NCBI RefSeq assembly: GCF_000372725.1
Contig: NW_005200417.1
Span: forward strand, 252,425 to 316,424
Direction of reading: 5' to 3'
Origin: Emiliania huxleyi CCMP1516
Lineage: Eukaryota > Haptophyta > Isochrysidales > Noelaerhabdaceae
Length of the DNA: 64,000 nucleotides
The position numbers and the translations under genes were made by a program. The notes under the pieces are model-generated. The model did not search any database. It was not told where the DNA came from and saw nothing but the letters and a program-made list of their open reading frames with translations. Below, piece after piece: positions 20,947 to 30,306 of the stretch (its first letter is position 1; each line of letters starts with the position of its first letter).

Positions 20947-21193
20947 GGCGAAACGGCCGCCTATATCAAAATCAAACAAGCATTACGCGGCCTTCACGCC
21001 ACTTGCGAGGGCACGCGTCCCTTTTCACCTGGCCCGTCAAGCTGTCGGGTTCAGCTCCCGCACCTGCCTCTCAACGTCTTTGCGTAGTAGGCCCGCAAGT
21101 GCCTCCGGAGTCATCGCATCGGCCTCCTCCTCGCCGCCTAAATTCATGGGGTCAAAAGGCATTTGTCGCTGTTCCTCGCAAGCGTCACCACCG

Positions 21194-21607
21194 CTATGCT
21201 GTACCTGCCAGCGCAACCACACGGCGGGCAGGCTTGAGCTCTGGCGCCGGCGCCACGCTCAACCTATCCCACCGCTCATCACCGCCGCCCTCCTCGCCGC
21301 CGCCCTCCTCGCCGCCGCCCTCCTCGCCGCCGCCCTCCTCGCCGCCGCCCTCCTCGCCGCCGCCCTCCTCGCCGCCGCCCTCCTCGCCGCCGCCCTCCTC
21401 GCCGCCGCCCTCCTCGCCGCCGCCCTCCTCGCCGCCCTCCTCGCCGCCACCCTCCTCGCCGCCGCCCCCCTCGCCGCCGCCCTCCTCGCCGCCGCCCTCC
21501 TCGCCGCCCTCCTCGCCGCTCTCCTCACCACCCGCCTCGCTCTCCTCGCCGTCGCGCTTCCGCTTGCGAGCGCCTAATGTAAGCACAAACTCTGAAGAGT
21601 GAAGCAT
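21194..21607 (-). CDS. Gly/Glu-repeat ORF with nuclear-localisation-like start
   Basis: The ATG at 21607 gives 137 residues. The first 25 include ARKRKRDGEESE, a possible nuclear localisation signal. Then come about 80 residues of (GGGEE)n encoded by a 15-base tandem repeat (21280-21530), and a short unique tail. It could be a real acidic nuclear protein or only an open minisatellite. Confidence 0.35.
   Translation of the reverse strand: MLHSSEFVLTLGARKRKRDGEESEAGGEESGEEGGEEGGGEEGGGEGGGGEEGGGEEGGEEGGGEEGGGEEGGGEEGGGEEGGGEEGGGEEGGGEEGGGEEGGGEEGGGDERWDRLSVAPAPELKPARRVVALAGTA
21280..21530. repeat. 15-bp minisatellite
   Basis: About 16 tandem copies of GCCGCCGCCCTCCTC, some shortened by one codon (GCCGCCCTCCTC). 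The reading frame is kept open on both strands, giving artificial ORFs. Confidence 0.95.
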
Positions 21608-21912
21608 TCACTGCCCCGAGCGGTCTCTGGCGCCAGGCCTCGTGGTGCGACGAACGCATCGCTCGCCCGGCGCAGCTTCGTCTCCTGCTCGTTCACATAG
21701 CCGGACAGCGCCGTCGCATGCGCCTACCGGGAATTCAGCCGCGGCGTGGGTATGCAGTAGCCCACACCTCTTACGCAGCGGCACGCCATCGCCGTCTCGT
21801 ACGCGCGCGCCGCGTTGGCCAGCGCAGTGCCAGACGTGCTGGCAGCCTCGATCGCCGCCTGAACCAAGGCGCTCGCGCCTAACGATCAGAGACTAGAAGA
21901 ATCTGACGGATC

Positions 21913-22530
21913 TCACGGAAGAGCAAACAAGTTGGTGGCGGCGACACCGGACGCCCCTGGCACACCGATGCTGTCGAGCGTGGTGAGGAGGGAATCGCCC
22001 GATGCCGCCAGGACCTTGGCTTGCTGTGCTAATGCGGTGGACTTGAAGAGCGACGAACGTCGGATACGTGCCGAATATCCCTTTGCGCCCTTGGACAAGG
22101 GCGTCGCGGTGGCGAGCGTCGCCGTGACCGCCACGGTCTTCAGCTCGTCCACCGCCATCCGCAGCAGCTTCACCTTTGCCTAAGGACACACAGGAGAGTT
22201 CCAGGAAAGGGTTCCGCACCGCCCTGCAAGGGAGCGTCGCAACGCGCCTACGGAGGGGCCGAGATACGTGTGTGGCGCACTGCATAGGGGTCAAGGGAGC
22301 ATGGTATGCCGTACCTCCGCGTTCGTCTCTTTTGCGGCGGCCGCCACCTGCGCCGCCGCGAGGGACGAAGCGATGACGGTCACCACCGTCATGCGGTTGA
22401 CCTGCGCCGCGTCCTCCTCGGGCGACACGCCAACCGCGCTCAAATGGCCCGACATCATTTGTGTTGGCCACGCTCGCAGCCCGAGAGCGCAGTCTGCACG
22501 TAGCTCCATGCAGCGCGGAAAGAGAGGCAT
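21913..22530 (-). CDS. Small two-exon protein, unknown
   Basis: Exons 22530-22315 and 22179-21913 join through a GT-AG intron of 135 bases (22180-22314) to give 160 residues. The join keeps an Ala/Val-rich helical pattern continuous (SSLAAAQVAAAAKETNAE then AKVKLLRMAVDELKTV), which supports it. The C-terminus (QQAKVLAASGDSLLTTLDSIGVPGASG) is also helix-like. It resembles four-helix bundle proteins in composition only. An internal ATG in MSGHLSAVG may be the real start. Confidence 0.4.
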
Positions 22531-22597
22531 GGTCCGCGCGCGGCCGTCGACGGACGCGTGGCAGAGGACGCGGCTCAGGTAGTATGCCTACATCGCG

Positions 22598-22740
22598 TCA
22601 TCTCGGGTCATCTCGGGTCGCCTCGCGTCGCCACGAGCAGCACGTCCGTGTCGCCTAATCTCGGGCCATCTCGGGTCATCTCAGGTCATCTCGAGTCGCC
22701 ACGAGCAGCATGTCGGCGTCGCCTAATCTCAGGTAATCCC
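22598..22740. repeat. Tandem duplication with CGAGAT array
   Basis: Read on the minus strand, a unit of about 72 bases (TTAGGCGAC...GTGGCGAC.CGAG.GACC.GAGATGACCCGAGATG) occurs twice in tandem. Each copy has TTAG directly before GCGAC, an acceptor-like context, and several CCGAGATG motifs of the kind found inside introns elsewhere in the window. Confidence 0.7.
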
Positions 22741-23818
22741 GGATCATCAGGGGTAATTTCGCCTCGACACGTTCGGGTCGGCTTCTCACCTGTGCGGCGG
22801 CCTTTCGGGGCTCGAACTTGCAAACGAGCGGCTGCAGGTGGGGGGAGAGCGTTGCGGCCGCGCGGCGGAAGCACGCGTTGGCCTTCTTCTTCGCGGCCTC
22901 GTTGACGCCCAGCCTCACCGCCTCCTGGACGGAGCGTTCGCCCGCCTCGCCCGTTCCTTTCGTGCGGCAGGGGTCGCGGACTTCGACGTTGAAGGCGTCG
23001 CAAACCTCGTCAAAGGCCAGAGCCCCGATGCACCGGTGAAGGCCAAGCGCCTGGTCCTTGAAGGAGCCCGACTCAATCGAATCGATGATGGCGTTGGTGT
23101 GATGCTCATAGTACATACCGAGGGGGGCCCCGAAGAGGCGTTGGACGACCAAGGTGAAGCGGCGCCGCGGTAGCTCTGCGCGGATGCGCCAGCGGGTAGC
23201 GGCGCAATCGAGCGCCTCGTCGGAGGCATCGCCCTCGCCCAGCGCGAAGGGGCAGGGTTCCGCCTTGTGGGCACCGACGATCGAGGCCCCATCTCTCAGC
23301 TGCTGCCACAGCGCGACAGCGTACTGAGCAAAGAGCAGCACCCGCGGCTCGAACGGGGCCATTTCCTTTCGCCTCGCCGCCATCCACTCGGCGTTGAGAA
23401 CGAAACCGACGGCCGATAGTGACCTATCGACCTTCGTCGCGGCAGCCAGCACGGTGACGTAGTTGTCGCTGGAAATGGCAAAGATGGCGTTTGTCCCCTC
23501 CGACCACCGCTGAACGAACTCGACGACGCCAGTGCTAAGACGTGTGCCTCTAGCCAGGGTGGCCTCGGCAGCCACTAGTGCCTGCTCATCCGGCCGGAGC
23601 CCCTTGGCCAGATCGCTCAATGCTTTCGTTGACACCGGCCCGTCGGGCAGCAGGCCTGCGAGGCTCAGCGCCACCTCGCGGCCGGCGTCGGGAACATCTC
23701 CGGCGGCGAGCAGTCCTGCATTCGCGCCGTTCGATAGCACCGCAGCGCGGGCCATGGCATCGAGAGGAACCCCGTAGGGGTGCGCGTCCTCCTCGTCAAG
23801 CGCGCTGTAGCTCGCCAT
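22676..23818 (-). CDS. 380-residue soluble protein, unknown
   Basis: The ATG at 23818 opens a single long exon with balanced composition, including aromatic and cysteine residues (FVQRWSEGTNAIFAISSDNYV, MYYEHHTNAIIDSIESGSF, LHRCIGALAFDEVCDAF). It is mostly alpha-helical by eye, with no signal peptide or membrane segment. The C-terminus (RLGDADMLLVATRDDLR) falls in a tandemly duplicated segment of about 72 bases at 22598-22740, so the true end may involve splicing there. A degraded reverse transcriptase lies divergently just upstream. I cannot assign a family; retroelement Gag or a host gene are both possible. Confidence 0.6.
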   Translation of the reverse strand: MASYSALDEEDAHPYGVPLDAMARAAVLSNGANAGLLAAGDVPDAGREVALSLAGLLPDGPVSTKALSDLAKGLRPDEQALVAAEATLARGTRLSTGVVEFVQRWSEGTNAIFAISSDNYVTVLAAATKVDRSLSAVGFVLNAEWMAARRKEMAPFEPRVLLFAQYAVALWQQLRDGASIVGAHKAEPCPFALGEGDASDEALDCAATRWRIRAELPRRRFTLVVQRLFGAPLGMYYEHHTNAIIDSIESGSFKDQALGLHRCIGALAFDEVCDAFNVEVRDPCRTKGTGEAGERSVQEAVRLGVNEAAKKKANACFRRAAATLSPHLQPLVCKFEPRKAAAQVRSRPERVEAKLPLMIRDYLRLGDADMLLVATRDDLR

Positions 23819-24089
23819 ACACAGCTCTGCGCTCCTCGGTCACCTCGGCGGAGGCCTCGTTTGTCGTGGTTTTCTTTGTTATTCGAAGATGCCACCGTGC
23901 GGCGGCCTAGATGCGCTCTGCACCCAGAACTCTGCACCGGCGCATCTCCACCCACACACTGTGTGTGTGTGGCACGCCCCCACGAGGCGAGAACGAAACT
24001 GCCAGTTTGAATTTCTTTTTTATCTCGCTGCCGAGTTTCACGTGCCCATCTCGACGCGTTGTCAACTCCGAAGTTTCGCATCTTGTCCG

Positions 24090-24585
24090 TCCGTCCCCTC
24101 GCTCGGGCGACTGCTCATCGCCGAGCTGCTTCGCGCATATGGAAGGCACCCGGTGCGGACGCCGTCGGTCACCCTCCCGGCAGCGGAGAGGCACGACGAG
24201 CTGATTGACGCGGCGCTATACAAGCTCGTCGGCGGGGCACGGGTCGGCGCCGCCGGCAAGCGCTGGGAGCGGGCGCGCAGGCAGGCGCGCCTGCCCGTCA
24301 AGATGGGCGGTATGGGCCTCACCAGCGCCGTGGACATTCGTGAGCCGGCGTGGATTGGCACGTGGGCCCTCGTCGCCGGGCCGATGCTCTCTCCCGACAC
24401 CGTCGCCTCGCTCACGTCCAACGTCACCGTCGCCGCGGACGTCTCTCTCTCGGCGGAGGGCGTCGACTCTGAAATGCGCCTCTTCACGCGTGTAGCAAGC
24501 TGTGAACAGGTGTCGCTCTTCCCGATGAAGTCGATCTGGGTCGACCCGGACAAGGTGCGCGCCGCGCCGCGGGTGTACAAGTAGA
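24090..24585 (+). pseudogene. Chimera: reverse-transcriptase tail fused to GH32 invertase tail
   Basis: An open frame contains RLPVKMGGMGLTSAVDI and PAWIGTWAL, the GG-G-L motif typical of the C-terminus of LINE-type reverse transcriptases. From about 24393 it turns without a break into TVASLTSNVTVAADVSLS and SCEQVSLFPMKSIWVDPDK, then a stop at 24585. That second part, plus some 80 bases beyond the stop, is nearly identical to the 3' end of the invertase gene at 44190-44450 on the opposite strand. One sequence has copied or captured the tail of the other; the invertase is the natural owner because the tail completes a GH32 protein there. Confidence 0.75.
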
Positions 24586-25116
24586 GCGTCAAAACCTCCA
24601 TTACGCATTAGCATTGCCGCTCTTTGGGGGCCGTGACACTGTGTGCTGACTTTCTCGCCATGGTTCCTCGCCTATCTCACTATCTAGCCATTCGTTGAGT
24701 TCTGACAGACGACGCGCAGGCCGCGCAGACCGCAGATATATAGGCTCGGAGCTCAGAGGACACGGACCTGTTGCACGCCAACCCGCGCAACCGTGAACCA
24801 CCGCCCAGCCAGTCCGGACAAGGCGCAAAAACAGGCATTAGCGCCTCTCGCGTGGGCACTGACGGCACTGGCGCCGGTGTACAGACTATATAGACTACAC
24901 ACACGTCAAAAATATTCGGAGATAGCCGCGCAGCGGCTATGTAGGTTATCCAACAACGCGAGGAGAGGAACCGACACAGAATAACCCCCACCGTAAGGTG
25001 TGGAAACGTGACGCGATGGCCGGATCATTACGTCCGTCCGTGCGCGGAACTCGTGTGTCGGACCCTCGCGCCCCCAGGCGCCCGAGTCCCGTTCTCGTCT
25101 GCTACTCGTGGTTTGA

Positions 25117-25728
25117 GATGGCTGACCCAAAGTACACCTTTGGGATCCCGGGAGCCGCCACAGACGCGGCGCGCCGCAACGCACTGGGCCAGACGGCAGG
25201 GGGCATGATCCGAGTGCCCGCACAGCAGTGGCTCGCTAAGGCCCTCCGGCCGGAGCTGCTAACGCGGCAGGGAGAAGCGTACGAAATATCATACCACGCG
25301 ATTGAGTTCATCCTCAATCCGGCGATTACCAGATTCGGCGAGGGCATCGACAGTTTGGCGTGGTATATGAAGTTCACCCGCCTCAGCTCGCTGCTTAAAG
25401 ATCTGTGTGAGACAGGCGGCTTGAGCTTCACGACAACCGGACTGAGTATGGAGGCTGCACGCTCGGCGGTGGAGAAGGCAGCGAAAGATCTGACTGTGCA
25501 GATGCGAACGCTGACGGCGGCCCAGATCCACCAGTACGACAGTCCCACCACCGGCTCGTTTGTGGACTCTCTCGGAAGATTTTCCCCGGCCACTGCGCTT
25601 ACCACCTGTACTACCACCACGTGCGCGGCCGTACCGGCTGCATGCGGGCGAACTGCAAGCTGCAGCACGAGCGCCCAGATGACCTCGATGCGGCCCTCAC
25701 AAGGCTGGAGGGCCCAGGGCGTGCCTGA
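25117..25728 (+). CDS. Gag-like ORF with CCCH zinc finger in the -1 frame
   Basis: From ATG 25117 (MADPKYTFGIPGAATDAARR) the frame is open for about 155 residues of helical, Gag-like sequence. At about 25580 the protein-like signal moves to the -1 frame: CAYHLYYHHVRGRTGC, then C-x4-C-x3-H (CMRANCKLQH), and DDLDAALTRLEG, ending at the stop 25726-25728. CCCH-type fingers close retroelement nucleocapsid-like proteins. The context AGATTTTCCCC lies at the shift, but it is not a standard slippery heptamer, so an inactivating deletion is as likely as programmed frameshifting. The minisatellite starts right after the stop. Confidence 0.55.
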
Positions 25729-25734
25729 ACGCCG

Positions 25735-27130
25735 TGAGACAACGTGAGCGTGCCCAACCGCCACGCCGTACGACGACGTGTGGGCGTACCTAACCGCCAC
25801 TCGTGTGAGACGACGTGTGAGCGTACCTAACCGCCACCCGTGAGACGACGTGTGAGCGTACCTAATCGCCACTCATGAGACGACGTGTGAGCGTACCTAA
25901 CCGCCACTCGTGAGACGACGTGTGAGCGTACCTAACCGCCACTCGTGAGACGACGTGTGAGCGTACCTAACCGCCACTCGTGAGACGACGTGTGAGCGTA
26001 CCTAACCGCCACTCGTGAGACGACGTGTGAGCGTACCCAACCGCCACCCGTGAGACGACGTGTGAGCGTACCTAATCGCCACTCGTGAGACGACGTGTGA
26101 GCGTACCTAACCGCCACTCGTGAGACAACGGGAGCGTACCTAACCGCCACGCCGAACGACGACGTGTGAGCGTACCTAATCGCCACTCGAGACTCGTGAG
26201 ACGACGTGTGAGCGTACCTAACCGCCACCCGCGAGACGACGTGTGAGCGTACCTAATCGCCACTCGTGAGACGACGTGTGAGCGTACCTAACCGCCGCTC
26301 GTGAGACAACGGGAGCGTACCTAACCGCCACGCCGAACGACGACGTGTGAGCGTACCTAATCGCCACTCGAGACTCGTGAGACGACGTGTGAGCGTACCT
26401 AACCGCCACCCGCGAGACGACGTGTGAGCGTACCTAATCGCCACTCGTGAGACGACGTGTGAGCGTACCTAACCGCCACTCGTGAGACAACGGGAGCGTA
26501 CCTAACCGCCACGCCGAACGACGACGTGTGAGCGTACCTAATCGCCACTCGAGACTCGTGAGACGACGTGTGAGCGTACCTAACCGCCACCCGCGAGACG
26601 ACGGGTGAGCGTACCTAATCGCCACTCGTGAGACGACGTGTGAGCGTACCTAACCGCCACTCGTGAGACGACGTGTGAGCGTACCTAACCGCCACCCGTG
26701 AGACGACGTGTGAGCGTACCTAATCGCCACTCGTGAGACGACGTGTGAGCGTACCTAACCGCCACTCGTGAGACGACGTGCGAGCGTACCTAATCGCCAC
26801 TCGTGAGACGACGTGTGAGCGTACCTAACCGCCACTCGTGAGACGACGTGTGAGCGTACCTAACCGCCACTCGTGAGACAACGTGAGCGTACCTAATCGC
26901 CACGCGACGAGATACGCCGGAGCGGACCGAATCGGTTTCGCCACGCGACGAGACACGACGTGAGCGGACCTAATCGCCACGCGACGAGAAACGCCAGAGC
27001 GGACCGAATCGGCTTCGCCACGCGACGAGACGACGTGAGCGGACCTAACCGCCACGCGACGAGACACGCCGGAGCGTACCTAATCGCCACGCGACAACCG
27101 GACGGAGCGTGAGCGGACCTAATCGCCACG
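25735..27130. repeat. 35-bp minisatellite with 181-bp higher-order repeat
   Basis: About 40 tandem copies of a 35-base unit (GAGACGACGTGTGAGCG, then TACCTAACCGCCACTCGT). The variant block containing GAGACAACGGGAGCG recurs at 26122, 26303 and 26484, exactly 181 bases apart, showing higher-order amplification. Units after about 26890 are diverged. There are no unique spacers, so it is not a CRISPR. The array keeps a minus-strand frame open and so mimics a protein. Confidence 0.97.
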
Positions 27131-28000
27131 CGACAACCAACCACATGAGCCCGTGACATACGGCACGAGCCGCGACATACTGCAGAGCAGCTGGCCTTGC
27201 ATTCCAGCAAAGGGGGGGCGAACCCCACCAAGCCCGGGGCTGCTACGGCCGCCACCCTCCTACCGGGCAACGACCCCAACTTCGTCGATGGGCCTGTTTG
27301 AGACTCACTGGTATCGACTTCCCCGGCAATCGGCGCGATGGGCCTTATTTGGGCGCCGACGCTCGGGGTCGTCTGGCAACGGCACCGGGAGCTCGAGACG
27401 CAGCTCTCGGGGCCAGCCAACCCAGGAGTCGATTTTAGGACCAATCTCAATGACAATCGATATCAACATGAACGACGGGGACTCGGACGCGATGGATAAT
27501 CGGAGATAGCCGCGCAGCGGCTATGTAGGTTATCCAACAACGCGAGGAGAGGAACCGACACAGAATAACCCCCACCGTAAGGTGTGGAAACGTGACGCGA
27601 TGGCCGGATCATTACGTCCGTCCGTGCGCGGAACTCGTGTGTCGGACCCTCGCGCCCCCAGGCGCCCGAGTCCCGTTCTCGTCTGCCCCACCCTCCCTCC
27701 CTGGCAGACGGTTTGTAGTGTTCGTGTGTGTGTTCGAGCGTCGGGGCCTTATTTGGGCGCCGACGCTCGGGGTCGTCTGGCAACGGCACCGGGAGCTCGA
27801 GACGCAGCTCTCGGGGCCAGCCAACCCAGGAGTCGATTTTAGGACCAATCTCAATGACAATCGATATCAACATGAACGACGGGGACTCGGACGCGATGGA
27901 TAAGAGCAGCAGGAGCCAGTGTGGCCCCCCACGGCCCTCCGCACCGCGCCTGGCGCCCAGCAGCCGCTGCACGCACCGCGAAGGCGCGGAGGTCGACTAT

Positions 28001-28305
28001 CGCCTCTCGGAGAGGCGAGCAGCGCGGCGCGAGCCGGCAAAGCGGCGTGGATCCGTCCTTGTCCCCCACGAGGACTTGCCTCAGCCGCTCAGAAGTGGCC
28101 TGCAAGCGTGCGGCCGGCGCTGGTGAGCGTGAGGGATGGGCTAAACTCCCTCTCGCTGCAGTGGCGGGCAGGCGGGCGAGAGGCGCCTCTCGGAGAGGCG
28201 AGCAGCGCGGCGCGAGCCGGCAAAGCGGCGTGGATCCGTCCTTGTCCCCCACGAGGACTTGCCTCAGCCGCTCAGAAGTGGCCTGCAAGCGTGCGGCCGG
28301 CGCTG
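28001..28305. repeat. 122-bp direct repeat pair with palindromic start
   Basis: Bases 28001-28122 and 28184-28305 are near-identical. Each begins with the inverted repeat CGCCTCTC-G-GAGAGGCG. The 61-base spacer contains GTGAGCGTGAGGGATGGGC, which recurs at about 28927. Confidence 0.85.
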
Positions 28306-29290
28306 CACACTGGGCAAATCGGCCGATTTCCCTCCCGCTAAATCATCACGGCCCCGTAACACCCTCCGCGCGCGGTCAAAGGCTTCCCAGGGCCGGTCCA
28401 TGACATGAACCGATAGACACAAGCAAAAAAAACCGCACCTCTAAGCTTATCGGGCACCCCGAGGCCCATACGGCGTCCCGGCGGGCCCCGGCGGAGGTCC
28501 GGCGCGGCGCTCCAAATCCGCACTTCGCGAGCTTCTACGGGAGTTCACGCGGCCTCTCCGCCTCGTGAGGCACACCCCACACCCACCACGAGCCCTGGGG
28601 CCGTGGGCGGACCTTTGGCCGCGGCGTCCGGAGCTTTAGTCGTCGAACATCGGCCGCCAACTAGGCCGTCGAGCGAACGTGTCCGGAGAGGCTCTCGGAT
28701 GGGTCCGGCAGCGGTCCCATGGACCCAGAAGCTCGCCCCGGCGGAGCACTCACGGCTCGACCCCCGCCCCTGGTCACCCAGACGTGCCCTTGGACAGCCG
28801 TAGGGGCTCGCATGGAGAGGAGGTTGGCAGCCTTTCTGCGCTTCGAGGTGCAAGAGAGAACTTGTCGCGGGCCTTTGTATTTAGCGGGAGGAAGCCAGGT
28901 GGGGTTTAGCCCAATGTGGGTGTGTGGTGAGCGTGAGGGATGGGCTAAACTACGTTTTATCCCGTTTTGCCCCTTCTCAGCTGAATTTTCCAGCGCTGTG
29001 TGGCGAAGAACCGACCACGCCGCGCATGGGTGTGTTCATACTGGTGGGCAACACCACCTAACCGCTGCTATTTGTGTCGCTGCGCCCCCAGAGCGGCGGA
29101 AGCCTGGCGCGGCGACGGCGCTGCGGCGCTGCGGCGTCGCAGCCGCAGCGCGTGAGGCGCGGTGCGTCAAGTCGCCTTCAACCGCTCCGGCCCGCTGCCA
29201 CAGGGCCCAGGGATGGCGCTGAGACGCTCGGGTGTGACATGAAGGCCTTAGGGCGCGCGCTCAAGCCGCATCGGCGCAACAGCGTTTTTG
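28306..29290. other. Intergenic, no gene seen
   Basis: Moderately GC-rich sequence with a third copy of GTGAGCGTGAGGGATGGGC near 28927. No frame is convincing on either strand. Confidence 0.4.
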
Positions 29291-30026
29291 AGCGATTCTA
29301 AGATCAGGTCTCGCACCTCCCCACTGGAAACGAACAGCTGAGTTTCAAATCTCGAATAAATCTCGAAACACACTTGAATGCTCACTTGGCAGGTAACATA
29401 TGCGCCACGCGCCCCAACCGCTCCTCTGGTCGCCGCCGGCCTCCGCGGCGGCGGCGATGTCCCAGCGCCACCCATCGGCCAGCCCTCAGATCGATCGATC
29501 GGCGCTCAAAGTCGGCTTCAGATCCGAGAACGCTGCTGGCGCCGCCGCCGATCCCAGCGGCGACGCCAGCAGCTTCCTCTGCTCTCCAATGCGCCGAGAA
29601 GCGACGCGGGGGTGCTCGGCCCGCCGTGGACGACGAAGGCTCCGCCGGGCGCGCGTCGGCCGGTCCGGTGGCACCCTCTGCGCGCGGCACCTGCCGGCGC
29701 CCCGACGACAGCCGTCGCACCACCGCTGATGGAGGGGCGGTCGGCGCCGCTGCCGCCGCGCCGCCGGTGGGAGGGGCACTGGTGGTGGCCTGGGCGGCCC
29801 TCCGCCGCCGCTCGGGGCGCCCGGGCAGCGGTGGCAGCCTGCGCCCGCGTGCTTCGAGCTGCCCGCTCGGTGCTTCGAAATGCCTGCTCCGTGCTTCCGG
29901 CGGATCTTTTTTCTTCTCGAGCACTAAGCAAAATTCGAGCCAATTGAGGAAACTCAAGCGGGCAGGCTGGAAGCACTGAGGGACGGCCGATGTTCGCCCA
30001 GTGCGAGACCTGATTTTAGAATCGCT
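29291..30026. mobile_element. Non-autonomous element with 26-bp terminal inverted repeats
   Basis: Bases 29291-29316 (AGCGATTCTAAGATCAGGTC...) and 30001-30026 are inverted copies with one mismatch, 736 bases end to end. The interior is GC-rich with no transposase. Both flanks carry TTTTGAG just outside the repeats, so a target duplication is possible but its length is ambiguous. Confidence 0.6.
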
Positions 30027-30306
30027 CTTTTGAGCTGTCCGGGGGTGGTTCACGGCTGGCGTGCAACAGGTCCACGGCCCCCCCCCGGCGCCAGAGGAGA
30101 GAGAGCGCGGGCATCGGATCGGCCACGCCATCGTCCAGCGTCCACCGTGCACACAAAAGTTACAACATCACAAACAGCTTCAACATGTGTCTCTCTGCTC
30201 TCTCCTCTGGACGGCTTCGACCCCTCGACGCATGGGCACCGGCCTGTGCACCCCCGCAGCACACATTCACTCCGTGCAAGCGCGACGCGCCGGTCGTGCC
30301 CACCGC

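Larger units (their letters stand above)
24916..27903 (+). mobile_element. Head-to-tail retroelement-like unit with internally deleted second copy
   Basis: Segment R1 (24916-25102) is repeated at 27500-27686, 187 bases each. Segment R2 (27340-27499) is repeated at 27744-27903, 160 bases each. The order is R1 - Gag-like ORF - 35-bp minisatellite - R2, then directly R1 - 57 bases - R2. This is a tandem dimer in which the second unit has lost its interior. R1 starts with the hairpin ATAGCCGC-GCA-GCGGCTAT. No integrase or reverse transcriptase is inside, so the unit is non-autonomous or truncated. Class is uncertain. Confidence 0.65.

Noticed and set aside
21037-21222. Joining this ORF to the GGGEE-repeat ORF by splicing.
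   Set aside because: The only GT...AG interval that joins them is about 30 bases, too short to accept.
25580-25592. Programmed -1 ribosomal frameshift site in the Gag-like ORF.
   Set aside because: The heptamer does not fit X-XXY-YYZ in the zero frame and no downstream pseudoknot was evident; a plain indel is simpler.
25732-27067. Several minus-strand ORFs of about 60-250 residues across the minisatellite.
   Set aside because: They are the 35-base unit read in frame and vary with unit number; no non-repeat coding sequence is attached.
25735-27130. Regular 35-base repeats that might suggest a CRISPR array.
   Set aside because: Units are directly adjacent with no unique spacers, the host is eukaryotic, and the period is that of a minisatellite.
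24916-27686. Calling R1 a long terminal repeat of an LTR retrotransposon.
   Set aside because: R1 lacks TG...CA ends, the order R2-R1 shows tandem units, and no primer-binding site or pol gene was seen.
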